Assembly (NCBI GenBank): GCA_035647435.1 | Contig: DASRNM010000015.1 | Coordinates: 1-41,524 of the forward strand | Origin: JAAZFZ01 sp035647435 | GTDB lineage: Bacteria > Bacillota > Clostridia > Oscillospirales > Acutalibacteraceae | Direction of reading: 5' to 3' | DNA: 41,524 nt | Shown here: positions 24,724-32,691 of the stretch, piece by piece | How positions within the stretch are numbered: the first letter of the stretch is position 1 | How the letters are laid out: every line of letters starts with the position of its first letter | Notes under the pieces: generated by a model | Seen by the model: the letters and a program-made list of their open reading frames with translations, nothing else | Told to the model about the DNA's origin: nothing | Database searches by the model: none | Position numbers and translations under genes: made by a program

Positions 24724-26130
24724 ATGAAAAAGATAATACATAAAATCAAGGTCTATCCAAAAGTTGAAAAGCTGTATGAATCATTTTACCAAAAACGTCG
24801 TGTGGCGATTTACGCCAGAGTTTCAACCAGCAGTGACGAGCAGTTAAATAGCATCGAGGCGCAAAGAGACTATTACCTAAAATATGTGGAAGAACGCTCC
24901 GATTTAATCTTTGCAAAATTGTATGCTGATGAAGGTATTACCGGAACCTCACAAAAAATGAGAGTAGAATTTCAAAAAATGATGAGCGATGCGAAATCAG
25001 GGGCGTTCGATTTGATAATCACGAAATCCATATCCCGCTTCGCAAGGAATACCGTTGATTCGCTTATATGTATTCGGCTCCTAAAAGAGTATGGGATTGA
25101 GGTGTATTTTCAAAAGGAAGATATCGGGACCTTTGACTCTAAAGGCGAATTCATGATTACGCTGCTTTCAAGTATGGCCCAAGAGGAATCGCGTTCTATA
25201 TCAGAAAATGTGGCATGGGGACACCGCAAAAGATTTGCTGATGGCAAGTATTCTGTTGCGTATGACCGCTTTCTCGGCTACGACCGTGGGTCACAAGGTG
25301 GACTTGTAGTTAACCAAACACAAGCAATCCTCGTCAGGCTTATTTTTAAGCTTTACCTCGAGGGCAAAACCCCTGCAGGAATTTGCCGTTATCTCAACCA
25401 AGCTGAAATCCCAACTCCAGGCGGAAAGGATAAGTGGTCACAAACCGTAATCAACAGTATATTGAGAAACGAGAAATACAAAGGGGATGCTCTATTACAA
25501 AAGAAATTTACTGTCGATTACCTCACGAAAAAGATGAAAATAAATGAGGGCGAATTAAATCAATATTATGTCACCGATGGCCATGAGGCGATTATTCCAA
25601 GGGACACTTTTGATTATGCGCAAAAAACCATTAATCACCGCCGTACAGTATATGGTCACGGATATAGTTGCATAAATGCACTGGCTTCCAAAATCCAGTG
25701 TGAATATTGCAGTAACTTCTACGGATTGAAGTCAGCGCATAGTGGAAAACACAGAGCTTGGTACTGGTTTTGTAAAAACAGGTATAAAACTAAAACTGTA
25801 TGCCCGACTCCACGTGTGCGGAAAGAGGTGATGCAGTTCGCTTGTCTTAAAGCGATATTATTTCTATTAAGCAACAGGATTTCAATGCTTAATTACGCCA
25901 TTAACCTAATTTCGCTAAGCATTCACCCAGATAAGAAGTCAGCTCAAAACAAATCTCGTATGGATGCGATATCTAAATATATCTACGGATTTCGTACACG
26001 TCAAAATAATATCTACATAACTGAAGAAGTGCTCCGCATCGTTGTGGAGATGATATTGGCGACGGCGGGCGGACATCTTCTTTTTCGTTTTATTAATGGT
26101 GAAGTATATGAGTTTGATCTGAATGGATAA
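24724..26130 (+). CDS. Large serine recombinase
   Basis: This 468-residue site-specific recombinase probably mobilises or once mobilised this island. The resolvase domain spans about residues 26-165: the nucleophile is Ser34 in YARVSTSS, followed by the arginine-rich active-site segment SISRFARNTVDSL and the helix SSMAQEESRSISENVAWG. A recombinase domain (about 190-300) follows, with LVRLIFKLYLEGKTPAGICR. A zinc ribbon comes next (CEYC ... CKN ... C, residues 320-360), then a C-terminal region. All catalytic elements are intact. GAGGTCACGG precedes the ATG. A hairpin terminator follows. Confidence 0.93.
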   Translation: MKKIIHKIKVYPKVEKLYESFYQKRRVAIYARVSTSSDEQLNSIEAQRDYYLKYVEERSDLIFAKLYADEGITGTSQKMRVEFQKMMSDAKSGAFDLIITKSISRFARNTVDSLICIRLLKEYGIEVYFQKEDIGTFDSKGEFMITLLSSMAQEESRSISENVAWGHRKRFADGKYSVAYDRFLGYDRGSQGGLVVNQTQAILVRLIFKLYLEGKTPAGICRYLNQAEIPTPGGKDKWSQTVINSILRNEKYKGDALLQKKFTVDYLTKKMKINEGELNQYYVTDGHEAIIPRDTFDYAQKTINHRRTVYGHGYSCINALASKIQCEYCSNFYGLKSAHSGKHRAWYWFCKNRYKTKTVCPTPRVRKEVMQFACLKAILFLLSNRISMLNYAINLISLSIHPDKKSAQNKSRMDAISKYIYGFRTRQNNIYITEEVLRIVVEMILATAGGHLLFRFINGEVYEFDLNG

Positions 26131-26142
26131 CAAAACTCAAGA

Positions 26143-26167
26143 AAAGATGGCAAATAGCCATCTTTCT
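26143..26167 (+). terminator. Hairpin after the serine recombinase
   Basis: A perfect 9-bp stem AAAGATGGC/GCCATCTTT (26143-26151 with 26157-26165) with loop AAATA. The T-run is short. Confidence 0.6.
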
Positions 26168-26205
26168 CGATCAGCGCAAGCAACCTTTATTTTTTACGAA
26201 AGAAA

Positions 26206-26610
26206 GAAACTGATTGCGGCAAGGACTCTTTCCTCACTGCCCTTCAGGATAATATTACCACCGTTATAAATCGCGAAAATAACAAGACCTTAGCCGATAT
26301 TGATAAACGGCTTGAGGAGTTGCAAACGGAGCTTTTGAAGTTGGCCACTTCCAACGCGGATTATGATAAGGTTGGCGATGAGATTCACCACCTTCGTGAC
26401 CAGAAGAAAGAGCTACTTCTTGAAAACGCCAACCGTGATGAATTTAAAAAGCGCATGGCTGATATGAGCACATTTCTAAAGAAGCAATCCACCGCCCTCG
26501 CCGAATACGACGAGCAGCTTATCCGCCGGCTGATTGAAAAAGTCACCATCCACGAGGACAAATTTATTATAGAATTCAAGTCCGGCGTGACGGTGGATGT
26601 AGAAGAATAG
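26206..26610 (+). pseudogene. C-terminal remnant of a second large serine recombinase
   Basis: The frame is open for about 134 codons without a start codon or ribosome binding site. It encodes KDSFLTALQDNI, ADIDKRLEELQTELLKLATS, a coiled coil, and the typical ending LIRRLIEKVTIHEDKFIIEF plus KSGVTVDVEE. I recognise this as the coiled-coil and terminal segment of Tn-type large serine recombinases of about 550 residues. The catalytic and zinc-ribbon parts are missing. It does not match the end of the intact recombinase just upstream, so it comes from a different element. Base composition is more G+C-rich than that neighbour. Confidence 0.75.
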
Positions 26611-26611
26611 G

Positions 26612-26670
26612 ATTAAAAACGAGCAAGACACTCTATGAAATCACGTCGTAGAGTGCCTTGCTTTCTTATA
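26612..26670. terminator. Bidirectional terminator
   Basis: A 14-bp stem with one mismatch, AGCAAGACACTCTA/TAGAGTGCCTTGCT (26622-26635 with 26649-26662). On the minus strand it lies directly after the DUF4428 stop and is followed by a run of five T (GTTTTTAATC). Confidence 0.75.
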
Positions 26671-27445
26671 ATCCAAGTATCTGCTTTTTCTTCATCTCAA
26701 ACTCTTCCTGGGTAATCACGCCATTATCAAGGAGCTGCTTAAATTTTAGTATTTCATCGGCCTCACTTGTTCCTGATTTAGAATCTGGTGAACCATGATC
26801 CTGCCCGGATGATTCGTTACACATTAATTGTAATACTGACAAGCAATCCTGTGCTAATGAAAAATTTGACTTGTATATAAAACTACTTTTTTTGGTCTGT
26901 GTTTTAATAAAGTTAATATATGTAGTAGGAGTCGCCATGCTATTTAATGTAATCTTTATTTTTAGGCTGTCGCAAATCGCCTTGCTTTTCTTACCACCTG
27001 TAACACCACCAACTACTGCTCCGACACCGCCAAAAAGAAACCCGCCAGCCAAGGCCCTTCCCAATCCGCCTTTAGTTATTGATGATCCATCTTCTAACAG
27101 CTCAAAATCTATAATATCAGTGAAACTATAAATTTTTGGGTGTTTTTTGCCACCAAATAAACCATCAGGAATAAGCCATTGCTTTTCATTTTCATCAATC
27201 TCTAAAAATGATCCGATTTTTTTTGTTGCAACAAAAGTCTTCAATGCTTCAGCACTTTTCTCTTTTTCCTGCAAAGCGGCTTGTACCTGTGATGCGGTCA
27301 TTGTTTTAATAGGTGTCATCGCTGTAAATCCACATTTTTTAAAACATTCGGGACATACCCACTCCTTATTTGCAATTTGAAATCTATGTAACCCGACTTG
27401 CTTGTTGCAAATTGCACATTCAGCTTTTAAGTCAAAAAATCCCAC
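26666..27445 (-). CDS. DUF4428 - glycine-zipper - SHOCT protein
   Basis: This protein has about 259 residues. Residues 1-45 form a DUF4428-type zinc module (CAICNK and CPECFKKC). The middle contains a PH-like beta region (FLEIDENEKQWLIPDG, IYSFTDIIDFELLEDG) and a glycine-rich segment GRALAGGFLFGGVGAVVGGV. The last 32 residues are a SHOCT domain (ILKFKQLLDNGVITQEEFEM). The start is a GTG eight bases after GAGGGGGG. An alternative ATG 58 codons upstream would translate the IS-end repeats and is rejected. Such architectures are frequent in mobile regions; function unknown. An extended -10 promoter lies upstream. Confidence 0.75.
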   Translation of the reverse strand: MGFFDLKAECAICNKQVGLHRFQIANKEWVCPECFKKCGFTAMTPIKTMTASQVQAALQEKEKSAEALKTFVATKKIGSFLEIDENEKQWLIPDGLFGGKKHPKIYSFTDIIDFELLEDGSSITKGGLGRALAGGFLFGGVGAVVGGVTGGKKSKAICDSLKIKITLNSMATPTTYINFIKTQTKKSSFIYKSNFSLAQDCLSVLQLMCNESSGQDHGSPDSKSGTSEADEILKFKQLLDNGVITQEEFEMKKKQILGL

Positions 27446-27490
27446 TTTATTCCCCCCTCTTTCATCATTTTGCGCGTATATATTACATAA

Positions 27491-27499
27491 ATTATACCA
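27491..27499 (-). promoter_or_regulatory. Extended -10 promoter of the DUF4428 gene
   Basis: On the minus strand TGGTATAAT, an extended -10 with a perfect TATAAT (27491-27496), lies 45 bases before the GTG start. The -35 region is poor. Confidence 0.55.
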
Positions 27500-27532
27500 T
27501 ATAACCGACAAAAAAACTTTTAAATTATTGCT

Positions 27533-27653
27533 ACATCCAACCTGACCACACAACCCCATCCAAATCCAAAAAACATCTAAATCGACCACTCGCAAATCTA
27601 TGTTATCTAAATCGACCACTGGCCAAGCACTGACATCTAAATCGCTCTGTCAC
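27533..27653 (-). repeat. IS21-like terminal repeat array, copy A
   Basis: Four boxes with core ACATCTAA(A/C)(T/C)(C/T)GACCAC start at 27533, 27573, 27603 and 27633 (steps 40, 30, 30). Read on the minus strand the outer end is GTGACAG then GCGATTTAGATGTC. Multiple internal ~30-bp transposase boxes are typical of IS21-family ends. No istA or istB follows, and the DUF4428 gene is found inside instead. The family call is inference. Confidence 0.6.
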
Positions 27654-27783
27654 CTAAAATATCATGCCTCTGGACTTGTTTCCACTAACAGATATTTTCA
27701 CGATTTTCACACATCATATTTTTACTCTCAAATCCTGAAAAGCCCAGTATTACAGGACTTCTCACACCCTACTCTTTCACCCT

Positions 27784-27830
27784 TGACATCAATACTACCG
27801 TCTCAACGTGTGATACTTAGGCTATTTCAG
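27784..27830 (+). repeat. Cassette-boundary direct repeat, left copy
   Basis: The 36-bp unit at 27788-27823 contains ACCGTCTCAACGTGTGATA and ends TTAGGCT. It differs at only two positions from the copy at 29836, and its first 23 bases equal the copy at 33356. It lies 124 bases left of the CPBP gene end, with a diverged partial copy (GACATC ... TAGGCTATTT) at about 27895-27930. Confidence 0.85.
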
Positions 27831-27953
27831 AAACAAGTCCAAAAATGCCAAAACCATTGATTTTACAGGCTTTTTCGTGCATCCAGTAGAATACTGACAT
27901 CTAATCTGTTGCCTCGCATAAGTAGGCTATTTATATTATGTATTTCACACTAA

Positions 27954-28754
27954 CTATGAGACTTTTTTAATTTTAGCATTTCTGCTGTACACGATATAAA
28001 ATAAAAGTAGCAAGGCTATATTGATAATTGTCACTATAACGCTACCTTCTATTTTACAATCACCGCCAGAAAGCACAGTACTGCCTATAGCTGTCATAGA
28101 AAAAACACTCGGGTAATCATCTGCCAAACTTACTCCGCCCAAAATAATCGCTCCTATGATATTCCATACTGCATGAGCCATAATCGGAGCAAGAATTGTG
28201 CCATTAGCCTCATACAAAGCAGTCGTAAACAAACACATAGTAATAACGTTGATTACAGGTATAAAACCTGCTTCAAATGCACCTCCGTGCATGAATGTAA
28301 ATAGGGCTGTCGTGATAATAATCGCAAGTGGCAAATTGTACTTTGCTTTCAAAAGTTGATACAAATATCCTCTTACCAACAGCTCCTGCATTATCACATT
28401 TATAAAAGCTGATATAATCCACAGCCATATAATATTTATATCGTTCTTTCCAACAATGGCTAATTGATGAAGAATCAACAGAATTGCAGTAGAGACACCT
28501 ATCCAAACGAAGCCAGTTACTATTCCTACTATCGTTCCCTTTCCGGCATTTTCTGCAAAAGGTATCTTCACTTCACCCTTTTCAAGCCGTAAGAAAATAA
28601 CTGTAAATATTACTATAACAACTAAGGGAATTAACTCTGCAAAAAAACGCCATACTACAGGATTATCGACTGGTATGTCTATCAAACCGGATAACACAGC
28701 CCATCCAACAAAGAAAATCAATATTTTCAAAATCGTAATTGCTGCTTTTTTCAT
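27954..28754 (-). CDS. CPBP-family intramembrane protease
   Basis: This 266-residue protein has about eight membrane segments and belongs to the CPBP/Abi family (Rce1-like). Motif 1 is QELLVRG (Gln123-Glu124, Arg128), motif 2 is FTFMH (His156), and motif 3 is HAVWN (His194, Asn198). The first glutamate of the usual EExxxR is replaced by glutamine, which may alter activity. Family members process prenylated or peptide substrates or give self-immunity to bacteriocins. It starts 11 bases after the recombinase stop with a GAGGTGA site, so it looks like the cargo gene of that cassette. No bacteriocin precursor is visible. Confidence 0.85.
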   Translation of the reverse strand: MKKAAITILKILIFFVGWAVLSGLIDIPVDNPVVWRFFAELIPLVVIVIFTVIFLRLEKGEVKIPFAENAGKGTIVGIVTGFVWIGVSTAILLILHQLAIVGKNDINIIWLWIISAFINVIMQELLVRGYLYQLLKAKYNLPLAIIITTALFTFMHGGAFEAGFIPVINVITMCLFTTALYEANGTILAPIMAHAVWNIIGAIILGGVSLADDYPSVFSMTAIGSTVLSGGDCKIEGSVIVTIINIALLLLFYIVYSRNAKIKKVS

Positions 28755-28765
28755 CCGAAATCACC

Positions 28766-29695
28766 TCACAATTTCTTTTTATTCTTCGAACTGTATTTCT
28801 TACTGCTACGGTGAGTACCGTCATCGTCTGTCACGACATTACTTCTCTTTGCTCGTTCTTCCTGCACCGCTCTGAATTCACTTTCTGTGATTATCGGCGG
28901 ATGGCACTCTTTCATCTGATACTGATATTCTTGTGTAGCAGAATCCAAGAGCGTAACAGTGCCGGTATACTTTTCATTTGCGAGCATAGTTTCTATTGCT
29001 CGTTTATTCCATTTTTCTTTTCCGACAGGGGATGGAACACCTGCATCGGAGAGCTTTTTGATAATCCCAAGCACGCTTGCTCCATCAAGATACCAACGGA
29101 AGATATCTCGCACAACCTTTGCCTGCTCCTCATCGATGACAAGTTCTCCATCTTTATCCTTTGTATAGCCATATAGCTTTCTCTTGTACAATCCGGAGGT
29201 TCCGTTTGCAGCTCTCATTGCAAGCGCCATACGGATATTTTCACTTCTGCTTTGGTTTTCCGCTTGTGCGAAGGATTCCATCACGGAAATCATCAGATTG
29301 CTGTCTACTTCATCCGTATCCAGATTTTCCTGCTCAAATATGATTCTCACACCGGTATTTTTCAGCTTATTGATGGCCGTTAAGGTTTCTACTGTATCTC
29401 TGCCAAATCTGCTGATGCTTTTTGTGAGAACAACGGAGATATTGTGAGCTTCACATTCTCGAAGCAGTCGTTCAAATTCCCGACGAGGTATTTCTCCCTT
29501 CGCTGAAGCGATATCGATAAAAACATCTGCCAGTCTCCACTGACTGACATTCGCAACCGCTCTTGTCAAAGCGGAAATCTGTGCTGCAAGGCTATAAAGC
29601 TGTTCTCTTTCGTTTGTACTGACCCTGCAGTAAATTCCGACTTTCTTTTCTAAACGGTCATTCTTTACCGGGATATACCAGATTTTTGAATCCAC
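28766..29695 (-). CDS. Short serine recombinase (cassette 1)
   Basis: This 309-residue recombinase has a resolvase domain (nucleophile Ser26 in YCRVSTNE, then LTKSISRFGRDTVETL and MESFAQAENQSRSENI) and a recombinase domain (about 165-265, VVRDIFRWYLDGASVLGIIK). It ends in a basic tail SSKKYSSKNKKKL. The zinc ribbon and coiled coil that bring large serine recombinases to 450-550 residues are absent. This is the same layout as the recombinase at 31691. The start is a GTG after a perfect AGGAGGTGA. It is transcribed with the CPBP gene. A TATAAT lies upstream. Confidence 0.9.
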   Translation of the reverse strand: MDSKIWYIPVKNDRLEKKVGIYCRVSTNEREQLYSLAAQISALTRAVANVSQWRLADVFIDIASAKGEIPRREFERLLRECEAHNISVVLTKSISRFGRDTVETLTAINKLKNTGVRIIFEQENLDTDEVDSNLMISVMESFAQAENQSRSENIRMALAMRAANGTSGLYKRKLYGYTKDKDGELVIDEEQAKVVRDIFRWYLDGASVLGIIKKLSDAGVPSPVGKEKWNKRAIETMLANEKYTGTVTLLDSATQEYQYQMKECHPPIITESEFRAVQEERAKRSNVVTDDDGTHRSSKKYSSKNKKKL

Positions 29696-29724
29696 AAGCT
29701 CACCTCCTGTTTTAATATAGCCTA

Positions 29725-29753
29725 ATTATATCACGTTTTATCGCCAATGATAA
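29725..29753 (-). promoter_or_regulatory. Promoter of recombinase-CPBP cassette
   Basis: On the minus strand a perfect TATAAT (29725-29730) lies 17 bases after a weak -35 TTATCA (29748-29753) and about 30 bases before the GTG start. The sequence around the -10 (CGTGATATAATTAGGCTATATT in two parts: CGTGATATAA, TTAGGCTATATT) resembles the end of the boundary repeat. Confidence 0.5.
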
Positions 29754-29833
29754 TTAGGCAATTATTGCTCTTTAAATACGTGAAATCACAACATATTGTG
29801 TCCGCGCAATCTCTTTCAGCTACATATTGCGCG

Positions 29834-29896
29834 TTATCAATACGACCGTCTCAACGTGTGATAGTTAGGCTAAATTCAGTGGTCAGGTTAGATGTC
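29834..29896 (+). repeat. Cassette-boundary direct repeat, middle copy, plus IS-end half box
   Basis: The 36-bp unit at 29836-29871 matches the left copy at 34 of 36 positions. Seven bases later GTGGTCAGGTTAGATGTC (29879-29896) is the inverse of the box ACATCTAACCTGACCAC at 33102, so the segment 29.88-33.12 kb carries inverted ends. The remainder of 29696-30064 holds the cassette 1 promoter and an inverted partial repeat, and no gene. Confidence 0.8.
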
Positions 29897-29996
29897 AAAA
29901 TCCAATTTCAATAAGCTGCTATAAGCCCGTAAAATAGCCATTTTTCTTGCTCGCTTATGTAATCTTCCTTATATACAGAGCTTACATTCAGCAATA

Positions 29997-30024
29997 CGGT
30001 CGAGAGGGCAATATTGATGTCAAT
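29997..30024 (-). repeat. Diverged inverted copy of the boundary repeat
   Basis: Read on the minus strand it starts TTGACATCAATA, identical to 12 bases at the left boundary copy, and continues with CCCTCTCGACCG, a diverged form of CCGTCTCAACG. It lies 41 bases beyond the end of the 504-residue gene. Confidence 0.45.
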
Positions 30025-30064
30025 TGACTCTGTCATCATGGCAAATCCAAGCATATATTCTATT

Positions 30065-31579
30065 TTAGACCTTAAGTATTTTTTTCATATTTTTCTTGGT
30101 ATCAGCGTTAACTTCGATCCTAAAGATGTCTTTTAGCACATAAAACAAATTTGGCGAAACAACTTGTAGATTTTGATCTAATAACTTGCTCCATGCCTCC
30201 ATAACTTTACATGCACCGTTTCGCTCTCTAACCACAGGTGATTGAAGCGCAGTCTGTACTAACCTTTCACCCATTTTTGGATATTGCTTTAGCTCTTGAA
30301 GCACAAAATCTAAGCACATATGCTCTTGGGATAGATTCTCTGCAAAAAGAAAATCGCCCATTCCTGTCGCCATATCATCAAGCGGTAAGACTTCTTCATA
30401 AATTTTTGTTAATTGTTTTGCATATTCAGGATTTCGATAAACTATAGAGAGATAACCACTATGTTTAACAGGGTTTTGCTTGACCGCCTTAAATATCAAT
30501 TCGGAGACATCCAGATTTAATCTTGATGCAGCATTGGAAGCATAGAAAAACTGCTCATCGTCAGGGTTATTGAGAATCCCGCAAATCAATTCGTGCCATG
30601 ATGCTCTATAAACAATGTTATCACACATCTTTCGCAATTCATCTCTGTTGGTTATTTCGGCATTTTCCAACCAACTTTGCAAGTTAAGTATACGCCAGAG
30701 GTGTTTCACTGTAACTATATGTTCTGACGCAAACTGCAAATAATGCTGCAATGCTTCTTCGACATGTTCATAGGCACTAATTCCATCGACGGGTCCCTCA
30801 TCTAAGAGGGCATCAATGATAATACTGATACTGTCAAAAAGTTCACCATCCAGGGATTCACCGCGTAATGCACTAATTAAATTACCTTTGTTGGCACATT
30901 CCAATCCAAGATAAGCATCCATAACTGCATTGGCGCAACCTTTGCGCAAAATCCATTCGCGGATTTCATCTGATGTGGGTTCTAAGCGCTCCACCGTATT
31001 GATTTTACCCCAACCATCAACCTTCTGTGCAATTCCAAACAGAATATCGTTGCCATTTTTGTAATTTGAAACTGCTACAACCACGTAAAGTGTAAACTCT
31101 TCATATAAAGCAAGTATAAGAAGCTTGTCAATAACATCCTTTTCGCTGCTTAAGTCAAGCAATCCGAGTAATCCTATGCCTAACTTGACCAGTTCCTCAT
31201 CAGCAGTATGAAAAGCGAGCCGACAAGCATAATCAATCAAATTCTTAACGTCGACCCCTTTATGATCTTCTCGAATAGAATTAAGAATGGGGTCGATAAC
31301 TGACAATGACCCATGTTTATGGAGGAGTACAGCAATTTTATTTTGTGAGTTAGAACTACCCTTTTTCCAGTCGCTTTTTAAGGACTTCACTATTTTCTTA
31401 GCAACTACTTCCGGATGTTTTGAGCCAAAGTGAAATATGCCTATACCATCTCTCGCGCCGGGCATAAAGCGTAGTTCGTTTGGTGAAGCATCCTTAAATG
31501 AAAGTGTAAAGTTTTGTGAAAGCATCCCCTCTGAATTCAGGTTTTCACATATAGCACTGTATATGCTTTGCGAACTCAT
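30065..31579 (-). CDS. Large alpha-helical repeat-like protein of unknown function (cassette 2 cargo)
   Basis: This 504-residue soluble protein is rich in paired helices and looks HEAT/ARM-like from about residue 120 on. The N-terminal part has GARDGIGIFHFGSKHPEVVA, and other conserved-looking pieces are DEFTLYVVVAV-type strands, KVDGWGKINTVERLEPTSDE, IREWILRKGCANAVMDAYL and PVVRERNGACKVMEAWS. I have seen relatives carry the label limonene hydroxylase, but no P450 or terpene-enzyme motif is present and I do not accept it. GAGAGGGG precedes the ATG. It is 111 bases downstream of the recombinase at 31691. A scaffold, sensor or defence role is possible but not shown. Confidence 0.75.
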   Translation of the reverse strand: MSSQSIYSAICENLNSEGMLSQNFTLSFKDASPNELRFMPGARDGIGIFHFGSKHPEVVAKKIVKSLKSDWKKGSSNSQNKIAVLLHKHGSLSVIDPILNSIREDHKGVDVKNLIDYACRLAFHTADEELVKLGIGLLGLLDLSSEKDVIDKLLILALYEEFTLYVVVAVSNYKNGNDILFGIAQKVDGWGKINTVERLEPTSDEIREWILRKGCANAVMDAYLGLECANKGNLISALRGESLDGELFDSISIIIDALLDEGPVDGISAYEHVEEALQHYLQFASEHIVTVKHLWRILNLQSWLENAEITNRDELRKMCDNIVYRASWHELICGILNNPDDEQFFYASNAASRLNLDVSELIFKAVKQNPVKHSGYLSIVYRNPEYAKQLTKIYEEVLPLDDMATGMGDFLFAENLSQEHMCLDFVLQELKQYPKMGERLVQTALQSPVVRERNGACKVMEAWSKLLDQNLQVVSPNLFYVLKDIFRIEVNADTKKNMKKILKV

Positions 31580-31690
31580 TGCTACCCCTCTCTTTCAATT
31601 TAATCATTTAACCAAAACCAAGCAGAGATTCCATACTCTACTATAAATATTTGTCCAGCTTTCTTTGGACGATTCGCATAATTACAAAGT

Positions 31691-32668
31691 TCAATCTCGG
31701 TTCTCACGCTTTGAGCTATAACGATTTCCTTTTCTTACTGCTTTTCCAAAAACAATCTCGATATTGCTCCTGCGTTTCATTTCTTCTTGAACCTGCTCGA
31801 AATTTTCTTCTTCAATAATTGGTTCATGCGCATTTTTCATTAAGAACTGGTCTTGACCGTCATCATTTTTTTGTTGCTTATTATTTGGAAAATCCCCAGT
31901 ATAGGTTTTGCCTATTAATATATGTCCGATATATTTTTCATTGGTTAGTACCGTTTGAATAGCACGTTTAGACCAAGTGTCTTTCACCTGCGGTGATTTT
32001 ATACTTTCCTTCTCAAGTTCCCGGATAATCGAAACAATACTATTTCCTCTTAAATATAAATCATAAATCAATCGAACGACTTGTGCTTGTCCTTCGTCAA
32101 TGATAAGCTTGCCGCTTTCATCATGCTTATAACCAAAACACTTGCGGGAATATAACTTGGATTTTCCGGATAGAAACCCACGTTTCAATCCCCACTTGAT
32201 TGCTTCGCCTGTAGATTCGCTTTCAGCCTGGGCAATTGCACTCAGTGCCGAGATCAGTATATCATTATCTGCATCGTTTGTTCGTAAATTTTCTTGGTGA
32301 AATATTATCTCGACCCCCAACCCCTTCAGTCTGCGTACCGTTTCAAGCAGATCGACTGTGTTTCTGGCAAAGCGGCTTATGGTCTTTACTAAAACAATAT
32401 CTATCCGATTTTCGTAGCAGTCGGAAATCATCTTCTGAAACCCATGTCGTGCTACATTACCTCCGGAATCCCTGTCAGTATATACCTCGTATAATTTCCA
32501 CTTTGGATTGTATGCTATTAATTGCTTTAATGTCTTTACTTGAATCTCCAAGCTTTCATCCTGCGACTCATGCGTTGTGCTGACACGACAATATATGCCA
32601 ACCCATTTTTCCGGCTTGCAGGTGGCAGGAATCATCGTTACTTTTAATTTTTGAGTTCCGTCCGACAT
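31691..32668 (-). CDS. Short serine recombinase (cassette 2)
   Basis: This 325-residue recombinase has a resolvase domain (nucleophile Ser30 in YCRVSTTHES, then VKTISRFARNTVDLLETV and ALSAIAQAESESTGEAIKWG) and a recombinase domain (VVRLIYDLYLRGNSIVSIIR, residues about 185-250). It ends in a basic tail GNRYSSKRENRD. Like the gene at 28766 it lacks the zinc ribbon and coiled coil. The two proteins share layout and YSSK tails but differ clearly in sequence, so they are related rather than duplicates. AGGTGAT precedes the ATG. It lies 23 bases after the 100-residue gene and upstream of the helical-repeat gene. Confidence 0.9.
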   Translation of the reverse strand: MSDGTQKLKVTMIPATCKPEKWVGIYCRVSTTHESQDESLEIQVKTLKQLIAYNPKWKLYEVYTDRDSGGNVARHGFQKMISDCYENRIDIVLVKTISRFARNTVDLLETVRRLKGLGVEIIFHQENLRTNDADNDILISALSAIAQAESESTGEAIKWGLKRGFLSGKSKLYSRKCFGYKHDESGKLIIDEGQAQVVRLIYDLYLRGNSIVSIIRELEKESIKSPQVKDTWSKRAIQTVLTNEKYIGHILIGKTYTGDFPNNKQQKNDDGQDQFLMKNAHEPIIEEENFEQVQEEMKRRSNIEIVFGKAVRKGNRYSSKRENRD

Positions 32669-32691
32669 TTTATCACCTATAAATAATATTT

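Noticed and set aside
27446..27619. N-terminal extension of the DUF4428 protein by 58 codons
   Set aside because: The extension translates the IS-like end boxes; a GTG with a strong ribosome binding site lies exactly where the zinc module starts.
30065..31579. Limonene hydroxylase
   Set aside because: I recall this label on relatives, but the protein is helical-repeat-like and lacks a P450 heme-cysteine motif or other oxygenase signature.
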